DNA from: T1Sed10-7 sp047921175
GTDB taxonomy: Bacteria; Actinomycetota; Nitriliruptoria; Nitriliruptorales; Nitriliruptoraceae
Length of the DNA stretch: 64,000 nucleotides
Assembly: GCA_047921175.1 (NCBI GenBank)
Contig: JBLRWQ010000006.1
Coordinates: 3,750-67,749 of the forward strand
Direction: 5' to 3'
Shown here: positions 33,409 to 46,403 of the stretch, piece after piece
How the letters are laid out: the number at the start of each line of letters is the position of its first letter
Numbering within the stretch: the stretch's first letter is position 1
Translations under genes and position numbers: made by a program
Notes under the pieces: generated by a model
Seen by the model: the letters and a program-made list of their open reading frames with translations, nothing else
The model's database searches: none
Told to the model about the DNA's origin: nothing

Positions 33409-34692
33409 GTGACGACCGCGCTGCTGACCGACCGGTACGAGCTGACCATGCTCGACGCGGCGCTCGAGAGCGGTATCGCCGCCCGGCGGTGCGTCTTCGA
33501 GGTGTTCGCCCGCTCGCTGCCCGACGGTCGGCGCTACGGCGTGGCCGCGGGGCTCGGACGGCTGCTGCCCGGGCTGGCCGACTTCCGCTTCGATCCGGCG
33601 ACGCTCGCCTGGCTGGACGACGAGGACGTGGTGCGTCCCGCGACGCTCGACTGGCTGGCCGACTACCGCTTCCGTGGCGAGCTGTACGCCTACCGGGAGG
33701 GCGAGCCCTACGTCGCGAACTCGCCGGTGCTGACCGTCGCCGGCAGCTTCGCCGAGGCGGTGCTGCTCGAGACGCTCGTGCTGTCGGTCCTCAACCACGA
33801 CAGCGCCATCGCCGCGGCCGCCGCCCGCGTCGTGAGCGCCGCCCAGGGGCGTGGGTTGCTCGAGTTCGGGAGCCGCCGCACCCACGAGGAAGCGGCCGCC
33901 GCCGCCGGCCGCGCCGCGTACGTGGCCGGGTTCGACGGCAGCTCGAACCTGGCGTCGGGTGCCCGGCACGGCGTGCCGACCCTCGGCACGACCGCGCACG
34001 CCTTCGTGCTGCTGCACGACGACGAGGTGGCGGCCTTCACCCAGCAGGTCGCGGCCGCCGGCCCGGGGACGACCATCCTGGTCGACACCTACGACACCGC
34101 CCGGGGCATCGCCCGCGCGCTCGAGGCCGCCGGGCCGTCCCTGGGGGGCATCCGGATCGACTCGGGCGACCTCGCCGAGGAGGCCCGCGCCGCCCGCGCC
34201 CAGCTCGACGACGCCGGGGCGACCGGCACCCGGATCGTCGTCTCCGGCGACCTCGACGAGCACCGCATCGCCGCCCTTGCCGACGCCCCGATCGACGCCT
34301 ACGGGGTGGGGACCAAGCTCGTGACCGGCAGCGGCGCGCCGAACGCCGGCTTCGTCTACAAGGTCGTGGCCCGCGACGACGCGCACGGGCAGCTCGAGCC
34401 GGTCGCGAAGGCCGGCGGCGAGAAGGCCACCGTCGGCGGCCGGAAGCGCGCCAGCCGGCGCTACCGCGACGGCGTCGCCAGCGGCGAGGTGGTCCGCGGC
34501 TGGGCCGCCGAGGTCCCTACCGGCGAGCGGGCCCTGCAGGTGCCGGTGCTCGTGGACGGCGAGGTGGTCCACGACCCCGACCTGGACGAGATCCGTGCCC
34601 ACCACCGTGCCGCGATGGCCGAGCTGCCACGCTCCGCGCTGGACCTCGCGACCGGCGAGCCCGTCTGGACCCTGGAGGAGGACGAGACATGA
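33409..34692 (+). CDS. pncB: Nicotinate phosphoribosyltransferase
   Basis: The 427-residue enzyme makes nicotinate mononucleotide from nicotinate and PRPP in NAD salvage. The family opening LLTDRYELTMLDAALESG, NHDSAIAAAAARVV and the phosphorylatable H159 in LEFGSRRTHE are visible. The PRPP-binding barrel includes FDGSSNLASGARHGVPTLGTTAHAFV and GGIRIDSGDL. GTG at 33409-33411 is chosen because the family sequence begins at once. The stop overlaps pncA by 4 bp (ATGA), forming a two-gene salvage operon in which nicotinamide is deamidated and the acid activated. Confidence 0.95.
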   Translation: MTTALLTDRYELTMLDAALESGIAARRCVFEVFARSLPDGRRYGVAAGLGRLLPGLADFRFDPATLAWLDDEDVVRPATLDWLADYRFRGELYAYREGEPYVANSPVLTVAGSFAEAVLLETLVLSVLNHDSAIAAAAARVVSAAQGRGLLEFGSRRTHEEAAAAAGRAAYVAGFDGSSNLASGARHGVPTLGTTAHAFVLLHDDEVAAFTQQVAAAGPGTTILVDTYDTARGIARALEAAGPSLGGIRIDSGDLAEEARAARAQLDDAGATGTRIVVSGDLDEHRIAALADAPIDAYGVGTKLVTGSGAPNAGFVYKVVARDDAHGQLEPVAKAGGEKATVGGRKRASRRYRDGVASGEVVRGWAAEVPTGERALQVPVLVDGEVVHDPDLDEIRAHHRAAMAELPRSALDLATGEPVWTLEEDET

Positions 34693-35291
34693 CCAGCGAC
34701 CGGTACGACAGCCACACGGCCCTGCTCGTCGTGGACGTGCAGAACGACTTCGCCGACCCCGACGGTGGCCTGTACGTCGCCGGTGGTGAGGAGGTGGTCC
34801 CGGTCGTGAACGCCGAGGTGGCGGCGGCCCGTGAGGCGGGCGCCCTGGTCGTCTACACCCAGGACTGGCACCCCCCGACCACCCCACACTTCGCCAAGGA
34901 CGGCGGGGTGTGGCCGGTCCACTGCGTGCGGGACACCTGGGGTGCCGAGCTGCACCCGGACCTCGAGGTCGTCGCGGACGCGCCCGTCGTGCGCAAGGGG
35001 GTGGACGGGGAGGACGGGTACTCCGGCTTCTCCGTCCGCGACCCGGTCAGCGGGGACACCAGCGCCACCGAGCTCGGCAGCCACCTCGACGCTGCCCAGG
35101 TCCGACGGGTCGTCGTCACCGGCCTGGCCGGGGACGTCTGCGTCAAGGACACCGCGCTGGACGCCGCCCGGCTGGGCTACGAGGTGGTGCTGCCGCTCGC
35201 GGCCACCCGGATGGTGGAGCTCAACGAGGGCGACGGCGAGGCGGCGATCGCCGCGGTGGCGGCCGCGGGCGTGGACGTGCAGCCGGCCTGA
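34689..35291 (+). CDS. pncA: Nicotinamidase
   Basis: The 200-residue isochorismatase-fold amidase hydrolyses nicotinamide to nicotinate. The catalytic triad is readable: D16 in LLVVDVQNDF, K103 in VVRKGVDGEDGYSGF and C151 in GLAGDVCVKDTA. The metal-binding set is TQDWHPPTTPHF (Asp59, His61, His67). The ATG overlaps the pncB stop by 4 bp. Length matches characterised bacterial PncA. Together with pncB it forms the Preiss-Handler salvage entry. Confidence 0.96.
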   Translation: MTSDRYDSHTALLVVDVQNDFADPDGGLYVAGGEEVVPVVNAEVAAAREAGALVVYTQDWHPPTTPHFAKDGGVWPVHCVRDTWGAELHPDLEVVADAPVVRKGVDGEDGYSGFSVRDPVSGDTSATELGSHLDAAQVRRVVVTGLAGDVCVKDTALDAARLGYEVVLPLAATRMVELNEGDGEAAIAAVAAAGVDVQPA

Positions 35292-35298
35292 GGCGGCG

Positions 35299-35940
35299 TC
35301 AGCGCGCTCGGCCGGCGACGTCCGTGAGGCGCGTCGAAGGCCACGCACCCAGCACCGGGTCCGCCACCTGGGGCGCCGGTGCGCTCGGCCCGCCGTGCGC
35401 GAGGTGGTGGCGGGCCGAGGCCTGGTCGCGCGCAGGCCAGGTCCGCCAGCCCTCCGCGTCGACCTGCACCTCGGTGCCCGGGCCGGGCACGTAGGCCAGC
35501 GCATCCGCAAGCTGGTAGGTCCCCGCGACCGCGACGGTTCCGACCCGCGCGAGCTGGTAGGTGCCGGGGGGAGCGCGGTGGGCGTCACCCGCCGCCGGGT
35601 CGATCCGTGCCGGCGCGCCGTCGCGGGCGCGCCCCTCGGTCCGGTCCAACAGCGGTGTGAGCCGCCGGTGTAGCCCGAGCACCCAGGTGGGGGTGGTCGC
35701 GCCCGCCCGTGGCACCAGCGTGAGCGGCACCGCCCCGTACCCGGTGATGCGTGCTTCGAACGCGGTCACCCAGCAGCGTGCGTCGTCCCGGTCGCCGGGT
35801 GGCAGGTCGTCCGGGCCACCGGCCGGATCGTCGGCGTCGAGCAGGGCAGCGAGGTCCAGGGCCCGCTCGGTCGTGTCCGTCACCCAGGTCGGCCCCACCG
35901 GCCGGCGGCCGGGATACCGCGCGGGATCGAAGCGGCGCAT
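35299..35940 (-). CDS. Uncharacterised protein downstream of ligA
   Basis: I do not recognise this 213-residue protein. It has no signal peptide or membrane segment and is rich in Pro, Arg and Asp. It contains a repeated phrase: GTYQLARVGTVAVAGTYQLADALAYVPG (two GTYQLA units ~20 residues apart). An N-terminal half (TWVTDTTERALDLAALLDADD, ARITGYGAVPLTLVPRAG) looks globular. ATG at 35938-35940 has GGTGAGG upstream; an alternative GTG at 35953-35955 overlaps the ligA stop by 4 bp (GTGA), which would give translational coupling. Position directly after ligA is its only contextual clue. It converges with pncA, with a 7-bp gap. Confidence 0.6.
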   Translation of the reverse strand: MRRFDPARYPGRRPVGPTWVTDTTERALDLAALLDADDPAGGPDDLPPGDRDDARCWVTAFEARITGYGAVPLTLVPRAGATTPTWVLGLHRRLTPLLDRTEGRARDGAPARIDPAAGDAHRAPPGTYQLARVGTVAVAGTYQLADALAYVPGPGTEVQVDAEGWRTWPARDQASARHHLAHGGPSAPAPQVADPVLGAWPSTRLTDVAGRAR

Positions 35941-35951
35941 GGCGGGCAACC

Positions 35952-39799
<3,848 letters not shown>

Positions 39800-40886
39800 A
39801 CCACCGCCGCCTGCCCCAGCGCCAACCCGTAGACGGGCTCGTCCAGCTCCAGCCGCACCCTGACCCCACCGGTGTTGCCCTCACCGGTGGGGCCCGGCGT
39901 GCCGTGAGGATCCGGGGGGGCCGTCCGACCGGGTGCCATCCGACCGGGGACCGTGCGTCCGTGGGCTCGCACCTGGACGCGCACCGGTCCCGTCGGCACC
40001 GTCCCGAGCGTCCAGGTCGGATCCGCCACCTCGGCCCAGGTGCAGGCGAGCTCGTCCCGTGGCCCGACCCGGACCGTGCGGCTCGTCGCATCCACGTCCG
40101 TGACGAAGCGGCGCTCGTGGTGGTCGAGCCCGAGCCCGCGCCGCTGGCCCACGGTGAAGCGCCACACCCCGTCGTGCGACCCCAGCACCGCACCGTCGGC
40201 GTCCACGATCGGACCCGGTGCCGTCGGCAACCGTCCGGCGAGGTAGCCGGCGGTGTCGCCGTCGGGGATGAAGCAGACGTCGTAGCTGTCGGGTTTGCCC
40301 GCCACCCGCAGCCCGAGCTGCGACGCGCACGCGCGGATGTCCTCCTTCGTGTGCTCCCCGACGGGCAGCAGCGTCCGCGCAAGCTGGTCGGGCGTCGCCA
40401 CGTAGAGCACGTAGGACTGCTCCTTGGCCCGGTCGACGGCCCGGTGCAACGCGACCCCCGGGCCCGGCTCGGTCACCGGTGCACCAGCCCGTCGGAGTCG
40501 GGCGTGATGCCCGGTCGCCAGCGCGTCGAAGCCCAGCGCGGTGGCGCGCTCCAACAGAGCCGCGTACTTGACCCGCTCGTTGCAGGTCACGCACGGGTTG
40601 GGCGTGACGCCGGCGGCGTAGGCGCTGGCGAAGGGGGCCTGCACCTCGCGCTCGAACGTCGCGCTCAGATCCCACACGTAGAAGGGGATCCCGAGCACCT
40701 GTGCCGCGCGGCGTGCGTCCTGGGCGTCGTCGAGGGTGCAGCAGCCATGACCCGGCACCTGCTCCTCGAGCGGCAGGTCCGCGAGCTTCAGGTGCACGCC
40801 GGTGACCTCGTGCCCCTGCTCGACGAGCAGCGCGGCCGCGACCGCGCTGTCCACGCCGCCCGACATCGCCACCAGCACCCGCGCCA

Positions 40887-42146
40887 TCAGCGCGACCGTT
40901 CGGGGCGGTGCGCACCAGCGGACAGACCTGGAGCCTGCGCCGCCGCAGCGGACGCCGACGCGTGCGGACCGGCATCAGCCGCACGGCCCACCGGTGCCGG
41001 CCCGCGGCCCGACCCTGCCTGGAGCCTCGGGATCAGCTCGGTCAGCACCTCGATCGCGCCGTCGACCTCGGCCTCGGTGGTGGTCCAGCCGAGGCTGAGC
41101 CTGAGCGGCGTCCCGAGAAGTCCGCAGGCCTCGAGCACCGACGACGCCTTGGTCGCACCGGCCCCGCAGGCCGCCCCCGAGGAGGCCGCGAGCCCCGCGG
41201 CGTCCAGCCCGAGCGAGAGCGCCTCCGGCGCCACCCCGTCCAGCAGCAGGTGCACGTGGGAGGCCAGCCGCCACGCCGGATCCGCCGGCCCGGACCGCCG
41301 CACCCCGTCCAGCGCGGTCACCTCGGCTGCCAGGCGGTCGCTCCAGGCCCGCAGCCGGGCCCCCAGCGCGCCGCGGTCCGCCACCGCCGCGGTCAGCGCC
41401 GCGCCGCAGGCCGCGTCGAGCCCCACGGCGAAGGTGCCGGAGCGCACGCCACGGTCCTGGCCACCACCGTGCGCCAGCGGCACCACCGGCAGCCCACGTC
41501 GCAGCACCGCGACGCCGACGCCCTGCGGGCCGCCGACCTTGTGCGCGGACAGGGCGAGCGCATCGACCGCCCAGCCCGCCACGGAGACGTCCAGGGTCGC
41601 CACCGCCTGGACCGCGTCGGTGTGCAGCGGGACCCCGCGCGCCCGGAGCGCCGCCCCCAGGGCGGGCACGTCGTTGATGGCCCCGAGCTCGTTGTTGGCC
41701 GCCATCACGCTCACCAGCACCGTGTCCGGCCGCACGGCCGCCAGCACCTGCTCCACCTCGACGCGCCCGTCCGGGCGTGGCGGCACGACGGTCAGCCGCA
41801 CGTCGCCACGCGCAGCCAGCCAGCGTGCGGGGTCCAGCACCGCCGGGTGCTCGACCGCGGTGGTGACCAGGTGCGGCACCCCGCGCCCGCGCTCCCGTGC
41901 AGCCCAGGCCACGCCCTTGATCGCGAGGTTGTCGGCCTCGGTCCCGCCGGAGGTGAACACCACCTCGTGGGGCGAGCAGCCCAGCGCGGTCGCCACCGCC
42001 TCCCGGGCCTCCTCGACCACAGCCCGTGCGGCCTGTCCCGCCAGGTGCGTGGAGGAGGCGTTCGCCGAGCCGAGCCAGGCGTCGAGGGCCGCGCGCGCCT
42101 CGGGGCGCGGCGGGGTGGTGGCGGCATGGTCGAGGTACAGGGTCAC
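40887..42146 (-). CDS. Cysteine desulfurase (IscS/NifS-like)
   Basis: The 419-residue PLP enzyme takes sulfur from cysteine as a persulfide. It opens YLDHAATTPPRPEA; the PLP Lys is K203 in LSAHKVGGPQG; the persulfide-bearing Cys is C327 in SSGAACGAGATK, followed by LRLSLGWTTTEAEVD. It supplies sulfur to the coupled mnmA. GTG at 42144-42146 is chosen as the family start; there is no clear SD, and TACCGT lies about 11 nt upstream, so the mRNA may be nearly leaderless. The C-terminal ~45 residues are Ala/Gly-rich and dispensable-looking. Confidence 0.93.
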   Translation of the reverse strand: MTLYLDHAATTPPRPEARAALDAWLGSANASSTHLAGQAARAVVEEAREAVATALGCSPHEVVFTSGGTEADNLAIKGVAWAARERGRGVPHLVTTAVEHPAVLDPARWLAARGDVRLTVVPPRPDGRVEVEQVLAAVRPDTVLVSVMAANNELGAINDVPALGAALRARGVPLHTDAVQAVATLDVSVAGWAVDALALSAHKVGGPQGVGVAVLRRGLPVVPLAHGGGQDRGVRSGTFAVGLDAACGAALTAAVADRGALGARLRAWSDRLAAEVTALDGVRRSGPADPAWRLASHVHLLLDGVAPEALSLGLDAAGLAASSGAACGAGATKASSVLEACGLLGTPLRLSLGWTTTEAEVDGAIEVLTELIPRLQAGSGRGPAPVGRAADAGPHASASAAAAQAPGLSAGAHRPERSR

Positions 42147-42156
42147 GGTGCGCGCG

Positions 42157-42166
42157 ACGGTAGCGT
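42157..42166. promoter_or_regulatory. Overlapping divergent -10 elements
   Basis: ACGGTAGCGT gives TAGCGT on the plus strand (42161-42166, 29 nt before the small gene) and TACCGT on the minus strand (42157-42162, 11 nt before the desulfurase). The two elements overlap by 2 bp, so the two promoters should exclude each other. Confidence 0.35.
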
Positions 42167-42194
42167 CGAGGGTCCCCGACCGGAGGTCGCCCGC

Positions 42195-42590
42195 GTGACC
42201 GGCTCCCACCTACCCGACGAGGCCCCGTTCCCGCCCATCCCGGTGCAGGTCGACCCGCTCAACCTCGATGTCGGCGAGTCCCTCGGCCACCGCCTCCGGC
42301 TCCTCAGCCTGGAACGGTTCGAGGGCTGGGCGGACCTCAGGTTCGTGCGGTTCGACACCGGCAGCGGACAGCGACTGTCACGCCGGGTGCCGCCACCGGA
42401 GTCCTGGCGCGTGCACTGCGACCGCGCCGAGGTCCGGGTCCACGACGCGGTGGGACGCGGCGACCGGTGGTTCTCCAACGGCGAGGTCCGGCTCGTCCCC
42501 GCACCTCCGGCCGGCAGCACGCTGACCGTCGAGGTGGTGCTGGCCGACGGGGCGCCGGCGCTGGTGGCCGAGGTGGTCCTGCCCGCCTGA
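42195..42590 (+). CDS. Small uncharacterised protein
   Basis: The 131-residue protein starts GTG at 42195. It has no signal peptide or membrane helix and looks like a single beta-rich domain: VDPLNLDVGESLGHRLRLLSLERFEGWADLRFVRFD, GDRWFSNGEVRLVPAPPAGSTLTVEVVL. I recognise no family; the pattern of alternating strands resembles an immunoglobulin-like sandwich. It is divergent from the cysteine desulfurase and 46 bp ahead of the ybaK-like gene on the same strand, so it may be co-transcribed with it. Confidence 0.65.
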   Translation: MTGSHLPDEAPFPPIPVQVDPLNLDVGESLGHRLRLLSLERFEGWADLRFVRFDTGSGQRLSRRVPPPESWRVHCDRAEVRVHDAVGRGDRWFSNGEVRLVPAPPAGSTLTVEVVLADGAPALVAEVVLPA

Positions 42591-42636
42591 CGCCCCACCG
42601 CGACGTGGTCGACGTCCCCGAGCGAGGAGCGCACCG

Positions 42637-43107
42637 ATGCCCACCCCCGCCACCGACCGGTTCCTGGAGCGCGCGGCCGCCCTCGGGGTCGAGGTCCAGC
42701 CACGGCGCTTCCCCGACGGCACCCGCACCGCCGCGGACGCGGCGGCCGCGGTGGGGTGCGACGTGGCGCAGATCGTGAAGTCGCTCGTGTTCGTCGCCGA
42801 CGGACGGCCGGTGCTCGTCCTGACCTCCGGCGCGAACCGGGTCGATGAGGCCAAGCTCGCCGCCGCGATCGGTGCCACCGAGGTGCGTAAGGCGACCGCG
42901 GACGAGGTCCGCGCCGCCACCGGCTACGCGATCGGCGGCACACCGCCCTTCGGGCACGACACGCCGCTCGAGGTGCTGTGCGACGCCCACCTGCTCGACC
43001 ACGAGGTGGTCTGGGCTGCGGCCGGAACCCCGATGGACGTGTTCGACCTCACCCCCGCCACGCTGCTGCGGGCGAGCGGCGCGGTGCGCGCGGACGTCGC
43101 CGTGTGA
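42637..43107 (+). CDS. YbaK/EbsC-type aminoacyl-tRNA deacylase
   Basis: The 156-residue protein is a single YbaK/ProX editing domain: VAQIVKSLVFVADGRPVLVLTSGANRVDEAKLAAAIGATEVRKATADEV carries the catalytic Lys region, and TGYAIGGTPPFGH is the conserved substrate-loop motif. Family members deacylate mischarged Cys-tRNA(Pro) or Ala-tRNA(Pro) in trans. GAGCGAGGAGC lies before the ATG. It precedes csbD by 127 bp. Confidence 0.92.
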   Translation: MPTPATDRFLERAAALGVEVQPRRFPDGTRTAADAAAAVGCDVAQIVKSLVFVADGRPVLVLTSGANRVDEAKLAAAIGATEVRKATADEVRAATGYAIGGTPPFGHDTPLEVLCDAHLLDHEVVWAAAGTPMDVFDLTPATLLRASGAVRADVAV

Positions 43108-43233
43108 CCGAGCAGGTGGCCGCCCCGGGGCGGCCGCCGCGCCACGCACCGTCCGTTCGGGCGGCGACGGGCCTTGCGCACCGCGCCTCGATGGCCCACG
43201 TTGGAGGACCACCCGATCCATCGGAGGCGCGAG

Positions 43234-43428
43234 ATGAGCAACCACGACAAGTTCGAGGGCAAGGCCAAGGAGGTCGCGGGCAAGGTGACCGGCGACGACG
43301 AGCTCGAGGCCGAGGGGTCGACCCAGCACGCCAAGGGCAAGGTCGAGGAGAAGGTCGACGAGCTCAAGGACACCGCCAAGGGGGCCTTCGAGGCCGCCAA
43401 GGACACGGTCTCCGGCGACAAGGACTGA
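43234..43428 (+). CDS. CsbD family stress-response protein
   Basis: The 64-residue protein is very hydrophilic and helical: SNHDKFEGKAKEVAGKVTGDDELEAEGSTQHAKGKVEEKVDELKDTAKG matches CsbD-like proteins, which are induced by general stress and are highly abundant. Function is unknown in the family. ATG at 43234 with CGGAGG upstream. A strong terminator follows at 43501-43534. Confidence 0.93.
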   Translation: MSNHDKFEGKAKEVAGKVTGDDELEAEGSTQHAKGKVEEKVDELKDTAKGAFEAAKDTVSGDKD

Positions 43429-43500
43429 CCGGACCACCCACGGCTTCGCGGATCACCGGCCGGCCCGGGCGACCCGCCCGGCACCATCGGCCAAGCCAGC

Positions 43501-43534
43501 GACGGAGCCCCGACCGCTCGGTCGGGGCTCCGTC
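43501..43534. terminator. Strong bidirectional terminator between csbD and etfA
   Basis: A perfect 15-bp stem, GACGGAGCCCCGACC (43501-43515) with GGTCGGGGCTCCGTC (43520-43534), closes a GCTC loop. It lies between convergent genes. There is no long T-run, as is common for actinobacterial terminators. Confidence 0.88.
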
Positions 43535-43584
43535 GTGTCAGCGTGTGTGGGCCCGAAGGCCGTTCCCTGGCCTGCGGCGCGCGC

Positions 43585-44568
43585 TCACTTCCTCGCTTCG
43601 AGCTCCTCGATCAGCTTCGGGACGACCTTGTAGAGATCGCCGACGACGCCGAAGTCCGCGATCTGGAAGATCGGCGCCTCGGCGTCCTTGTTGATCGCGA
43701 CCACGTTCTGGGACGTCTGCATGCCGGCCCGGTGCTGGATCGCGCCGGAGATACCGGAGCCGAGGTAGAGCGTGGGGGAGATGGTCCGACCGGTCTGACC
43801 GATCTGGTAGCGGTGCGGGTACCAGCCCGCGTCCGTGGCGGCACGTGACGCACCGACCCCGGCGCCCATCAGGTCGGCCAGCTGCTCCATGAGCTGGAAG
43901 CCGTCCTCGTTGCCGAGCCCCCGACCACCGGCCACGACGACCGCAGCCTCACCGATGTCCGGACGGTCCGCGCCGGCGACCTTCTCGACCGAGACGACCT
44001 TGGCCTCGGTGGCCTCCTCGCTCAACTCCATGTCGAGGGCGACCACCTCCGGTGCGCCGCCGTCACCGGCGACCGCGGGGAACGCGTTCGCGGCGACCCC
44101 GAGGAAGGACAGCTTGCCCTCCGCGACGGTGGAACGGGTGATGACGTCGCCGCCGAAGACCTCCTTGGTGGCGACCCAGCGGCCGTCCTCGCCCAGCTCG
44201 ATCCCGGACACGTCCGTGATCACGCCGGCGTCCATCCGGATCGCCAGGCGGGACGCGACGTCCTTGACGTGGTTCGAGGACGCGAACAGCAGCGTGTCCG
44301 CCTCGGTCATGTCGATGACGTACTCCAGCGCCTCGACCTGCGGCAGCGTCACGTAGGCGTGGGCGTCCGGGGAGTCCCAGTGGTACAGCTTGCCGGCGCC
44401 GTGGCTGCCCAGCGTGGCCGCCGCGTCGGCGGCGCCGGGGCCGAGCCAGACCGCGGCGACGGTGTCACCGGTGATCTCGGCCAGCTCGCGGGCCTTGGTC
44501 AGCATCTGCAGGGACACCTTCCGGGGCCCGGCGTCGCTGTGGTCGATGAGGACCAGCATCTCGCTCAT
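43585..44568 (-). CDS. etfA: Electron transfer flavoprotein alpha subunit
   Basis: The 327-residue subunit carries FAD and passes electrons from acyl-CoA dehydrogenases to the quinone pool. The C-terminal FAD domain is clear: [79 protein letters not shown] and [29 protein letters not shown] at 44566-44568 has GGAGG upstream and is 23 bp after etfB. The pair supports beta-oxidation, for which an enoyl-CoA hydratase lies about 12 kb away. Confidence 0.96.
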   Translation of the reverse strand: MSEMLVLIDHSDAGPRKVSLQMLTKARELAEITGDTVAAVWLGPGAADAAATLGSHGAGKLYHWDSPDAHAYVTLPQVEALEYVIDMTEADTLLFASSNHVKDVASRLAIRMDAGVITDVSGIELGEDGRWVATKEVFGGDVITRSTVAEGKLSFLGVAANAFPAVAGDGGAPEVVALDMELSEEATEAKVVSVEKVAGADRPDIGEAAVVVAGGRGLGNEDGFQLMEQLADLMGAGVGASRAATDAGWYPHRYQIGQTGRTISPTLYLGSGISGAIQHRAGMQTSQNVVAINKDAEAPIFQIADFGVVGDLYKVVPKLIEELEARK

Positions 44569-44591
44569 GGTTGTGCCTCCGTCGGGGCGTC

Positions 44592-45377
44592 TCAGACGAA
44601 CTTCTTGGTGACCAGCCAGTCGGCCAGCTGCGCGGCTGCGGCGCCGGACCCGTCGTCCTCGACGATGGTCCCGGCCTCCTTCGGTGGGCGCGGCTCGAAC
44701 TCGTACATCGTGGCCGACGCGGCACCGGCGCCGACCTCCTCGGGCGTGACCCCGAGGTCGGCGAGCGACTTGACCGTCAGCGGCTTGGACTTGGCCGCCA
44801 TGATCCCCTTGAAGGAGGGGTAGCGGGGGTCGTTGATGGCCTCGACGACGCTGATGACCGCCGGGAGCTTGGCCGCGACGACGTCCCAGCCTTCCTCGTG
44901 CTCGCGGTGGACGGTGACGTCCTCGCCGTCGATCTCGAGGTGGCGGGCGTAGGTCAGCGACGGGACCCCGAGCAGCTCCGCGACCGCGGCCGGCACCAGG
45001 CAGGTACGCGCATCGGTGGACTGGTTGCCGAAGATGACCAGGTCCCACTCCTCGGCCTCGAGCGCCGCGGCGATGATCCGGGCCGTGCCCAACGCATCCG
45101 AGCCCGCGATGGCGTCATCGGTGATCTGGATGGCGGCATCGAGCCCGTAGGACAGCGCCTTGCGGACCGTGGACTGCGCCGACTCCGGGCCGACCAGCAG
45201 CACGGTCACCTCGGCGCCGAGCTTCTCCTTCAGCCGCACGGCCTCCTCGATCGAGAACTCGTTGACCGGGCAGAGCACGGACTCGCCCGCGTCACGGTCG
45301 ACGGTGAGGCTGCCCGGGTCGATCACCTTCTCGCCCGCGGTGTCGGGCGTCCGCTTGACGGGGACGATCACCTTCAT
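44592..45377 (-). CDS. etfB: Electron transfer flavoprotein beta subunit
   Basis: The 261-residue subunit binds AMP and forms the heterodimer with EtfA. Characteristic pieces are MKVIVPVKRTPDT, NEFSIEEAVRLKEKLGAEVTVLLVGPESAQSTVRKALSYGLDAAIQI, GNQSTDARTCLVPAAVAELLGVPSLTYA and MAAKSKPLTVKSLADLGV (recognition loop). It is first in the etfB-etfA operon. A 111-bp divergent spacer with an A-rich patch separates it from the methyltransferase gene. Confidence 0.96.
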   Translation of the reverse strand: MKVIVPVKRTPDTAGEKVIDPGSLTVDRDAGESVLCPVNEFSIEEAVRLKEKLGAEVTVLLVGPESAQSTVRKALSYGLDAAIQITDDAIAGSDALGTARIIAAALEAEEWDLVIFGNQSTDARTCLVPAAVAELLGVPSLTYARHLEIDGEDVTVHREHEEGWDVVAAKLPAVISVVEAINDPRYPSFKGIMAAKSKPLTVKSLADLGVTPEEVGAGAASATMYEFEPRPPKEAGTIVEDDGSGAAAAQLADWLVTKKFV

Positions 45378-45475
45378 GAGGTTCTCCCTTGGCGTTGGGG
45401 TCGATGCCGACGGTTCCCACCGGCTCCCTGCCGAACATGGAAGTGGAGTGCACGCTCAAAATCAAAATCCTGGCC

Positions 45476-45481
45476 TACGCT
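45476..45481 (+). promoter_or_regulatory. Candidate -10 element TACGCT
   Basis: TACGCT ends 7 nt before the GTG of the methyltransferase gene, consistent with a leaderless transcript. It follows an A-rich stretch unusual for this window. Confidence 0.3.
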
Positions 45482-45488
45482 GCGCGGC

Positions 45489-46403
45489 GTGTCCGCGCAT
45501 CCCACGCCGCTGCCGGACGAGGCGCCCCGCGACCTCGTCCTGACCGGTGAGCGCACGCTGCCCGGGATCGCCGACGAGCGCTACTGGTTCCTCCGGCACG
45601 TGGTCGCCTACCGCCTCGCACAGGCCCGCATCCGGGCGACGCACGCCGAGCGCGACGCCGCACACGCCGGGCCCGACGCCGCACACGCCGGGCGCGACGC
45701 CCCCCGGACCGAGCACGGTCCCGCCCGATCGGCTGGGCCGACCACCTCGCTCGACCCCGCGCCGCTGCTGGCGCTGGACGCGGGCTGCGGAGAGGGGTAC
45801 GGCCTCGCGCTGCTGCGCGATGCGGGCGCCGACCGGGTGCTCGGCGTCGACCTCGACGCCGCCACGGTGGCGCACGCCCGGCAGCGCTACGGCGGGCCCG
45901 GGACGGGTATCGAGGTGGTGGTCGCGGAGCTGCGCGAGATCCCGCTGCCCGACGACGCCGCGGACGTGACGGTGTCGTTCCAGGTGATCGAGCACCTGCA
46001 CGACATCCCCGGCTACCTCGTGGAACTGCAGCGGGTCACCGCCGCCGGTGGGGAGGTCCTGCTCGCGACCCCGAACCGGCTCACGTTCACGCCCGACGCC
46101 GACACCCCCGTCAACCCCTTCCACACGGTCGAGTTCACCGCCGCGGAGCTGACCCGGCTGCTGACCCGCGCCGGGTTCGAGGTCGCCGAGGTGCTCGGGC
46201 TGCACCACGCCGGCGCGCTGGCGGCCGCGGAGCGCGAGCACGGGGTCGTGCTGCCCCGCCTGCTCGGCGCGGCACCGCCCGAGGACTGGCCGGTGTGGGC
46301 ACGCACCCTGGCGCACCGCACCGGGGAGGACGACTTCACCTGGCGGAGCGACCACCTCGACGCCAGCCTCGACCTGCTGGTGCGCTGCCGGGTCCGACCG
46401 TGA
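45489..46403 (+). CDS. SAM-dependent methyltransferase linked to a GH57 branching enzyme
   Basis: The 304-residue protein has a class I methyltransferase core: LALDAGCGEGYGLALLRDAGADRVLGVDLDAATVAHARQRY holds motifs I and II, and DVTVSFQVIEHLHDIPGYLVELQRV and GGEVLLATPNR follow. Residues about 55-70 are an in-frame 21-bp tandem repeat (AAHAGPD, AAHAGRD; 45654-45695). The GTG start at 45489 has no SD, and a -10-like TACGCT lies directly upstream. Its stop overlaps the GH57 gene by 4 bp. In actinobacteria this pair often sits beside etfBA and may modify an alpha-glucan, such as by methylation. Confidence 0.88.
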   Translation: MSAHPTPLPDEAPRDLVLTGERTLPGIADERYWFLRHVVAYRLAQARIRATHAERDAAHAGPDAAHAGRDAPRTEHGPARSAGPTTSLDPAPLLALDAGCGEGYGLALLRDAGADRVLGVDLDAATVAHARQRYGGPGTGIEVVVAELREIPLPDDAADVTVSFQVIEHLHDIPGYLVELQRVTAAGGEVLLATPNRLTFTPDADTPVNPFHTVEFTAAELTRLLTRAGFEVAEVLGLHHAGALAAAEREHGVVLPRLLGAAPPEDWPVWARTLAHRTGEDDFTWRSDHLDASLDLLVRCRVRP

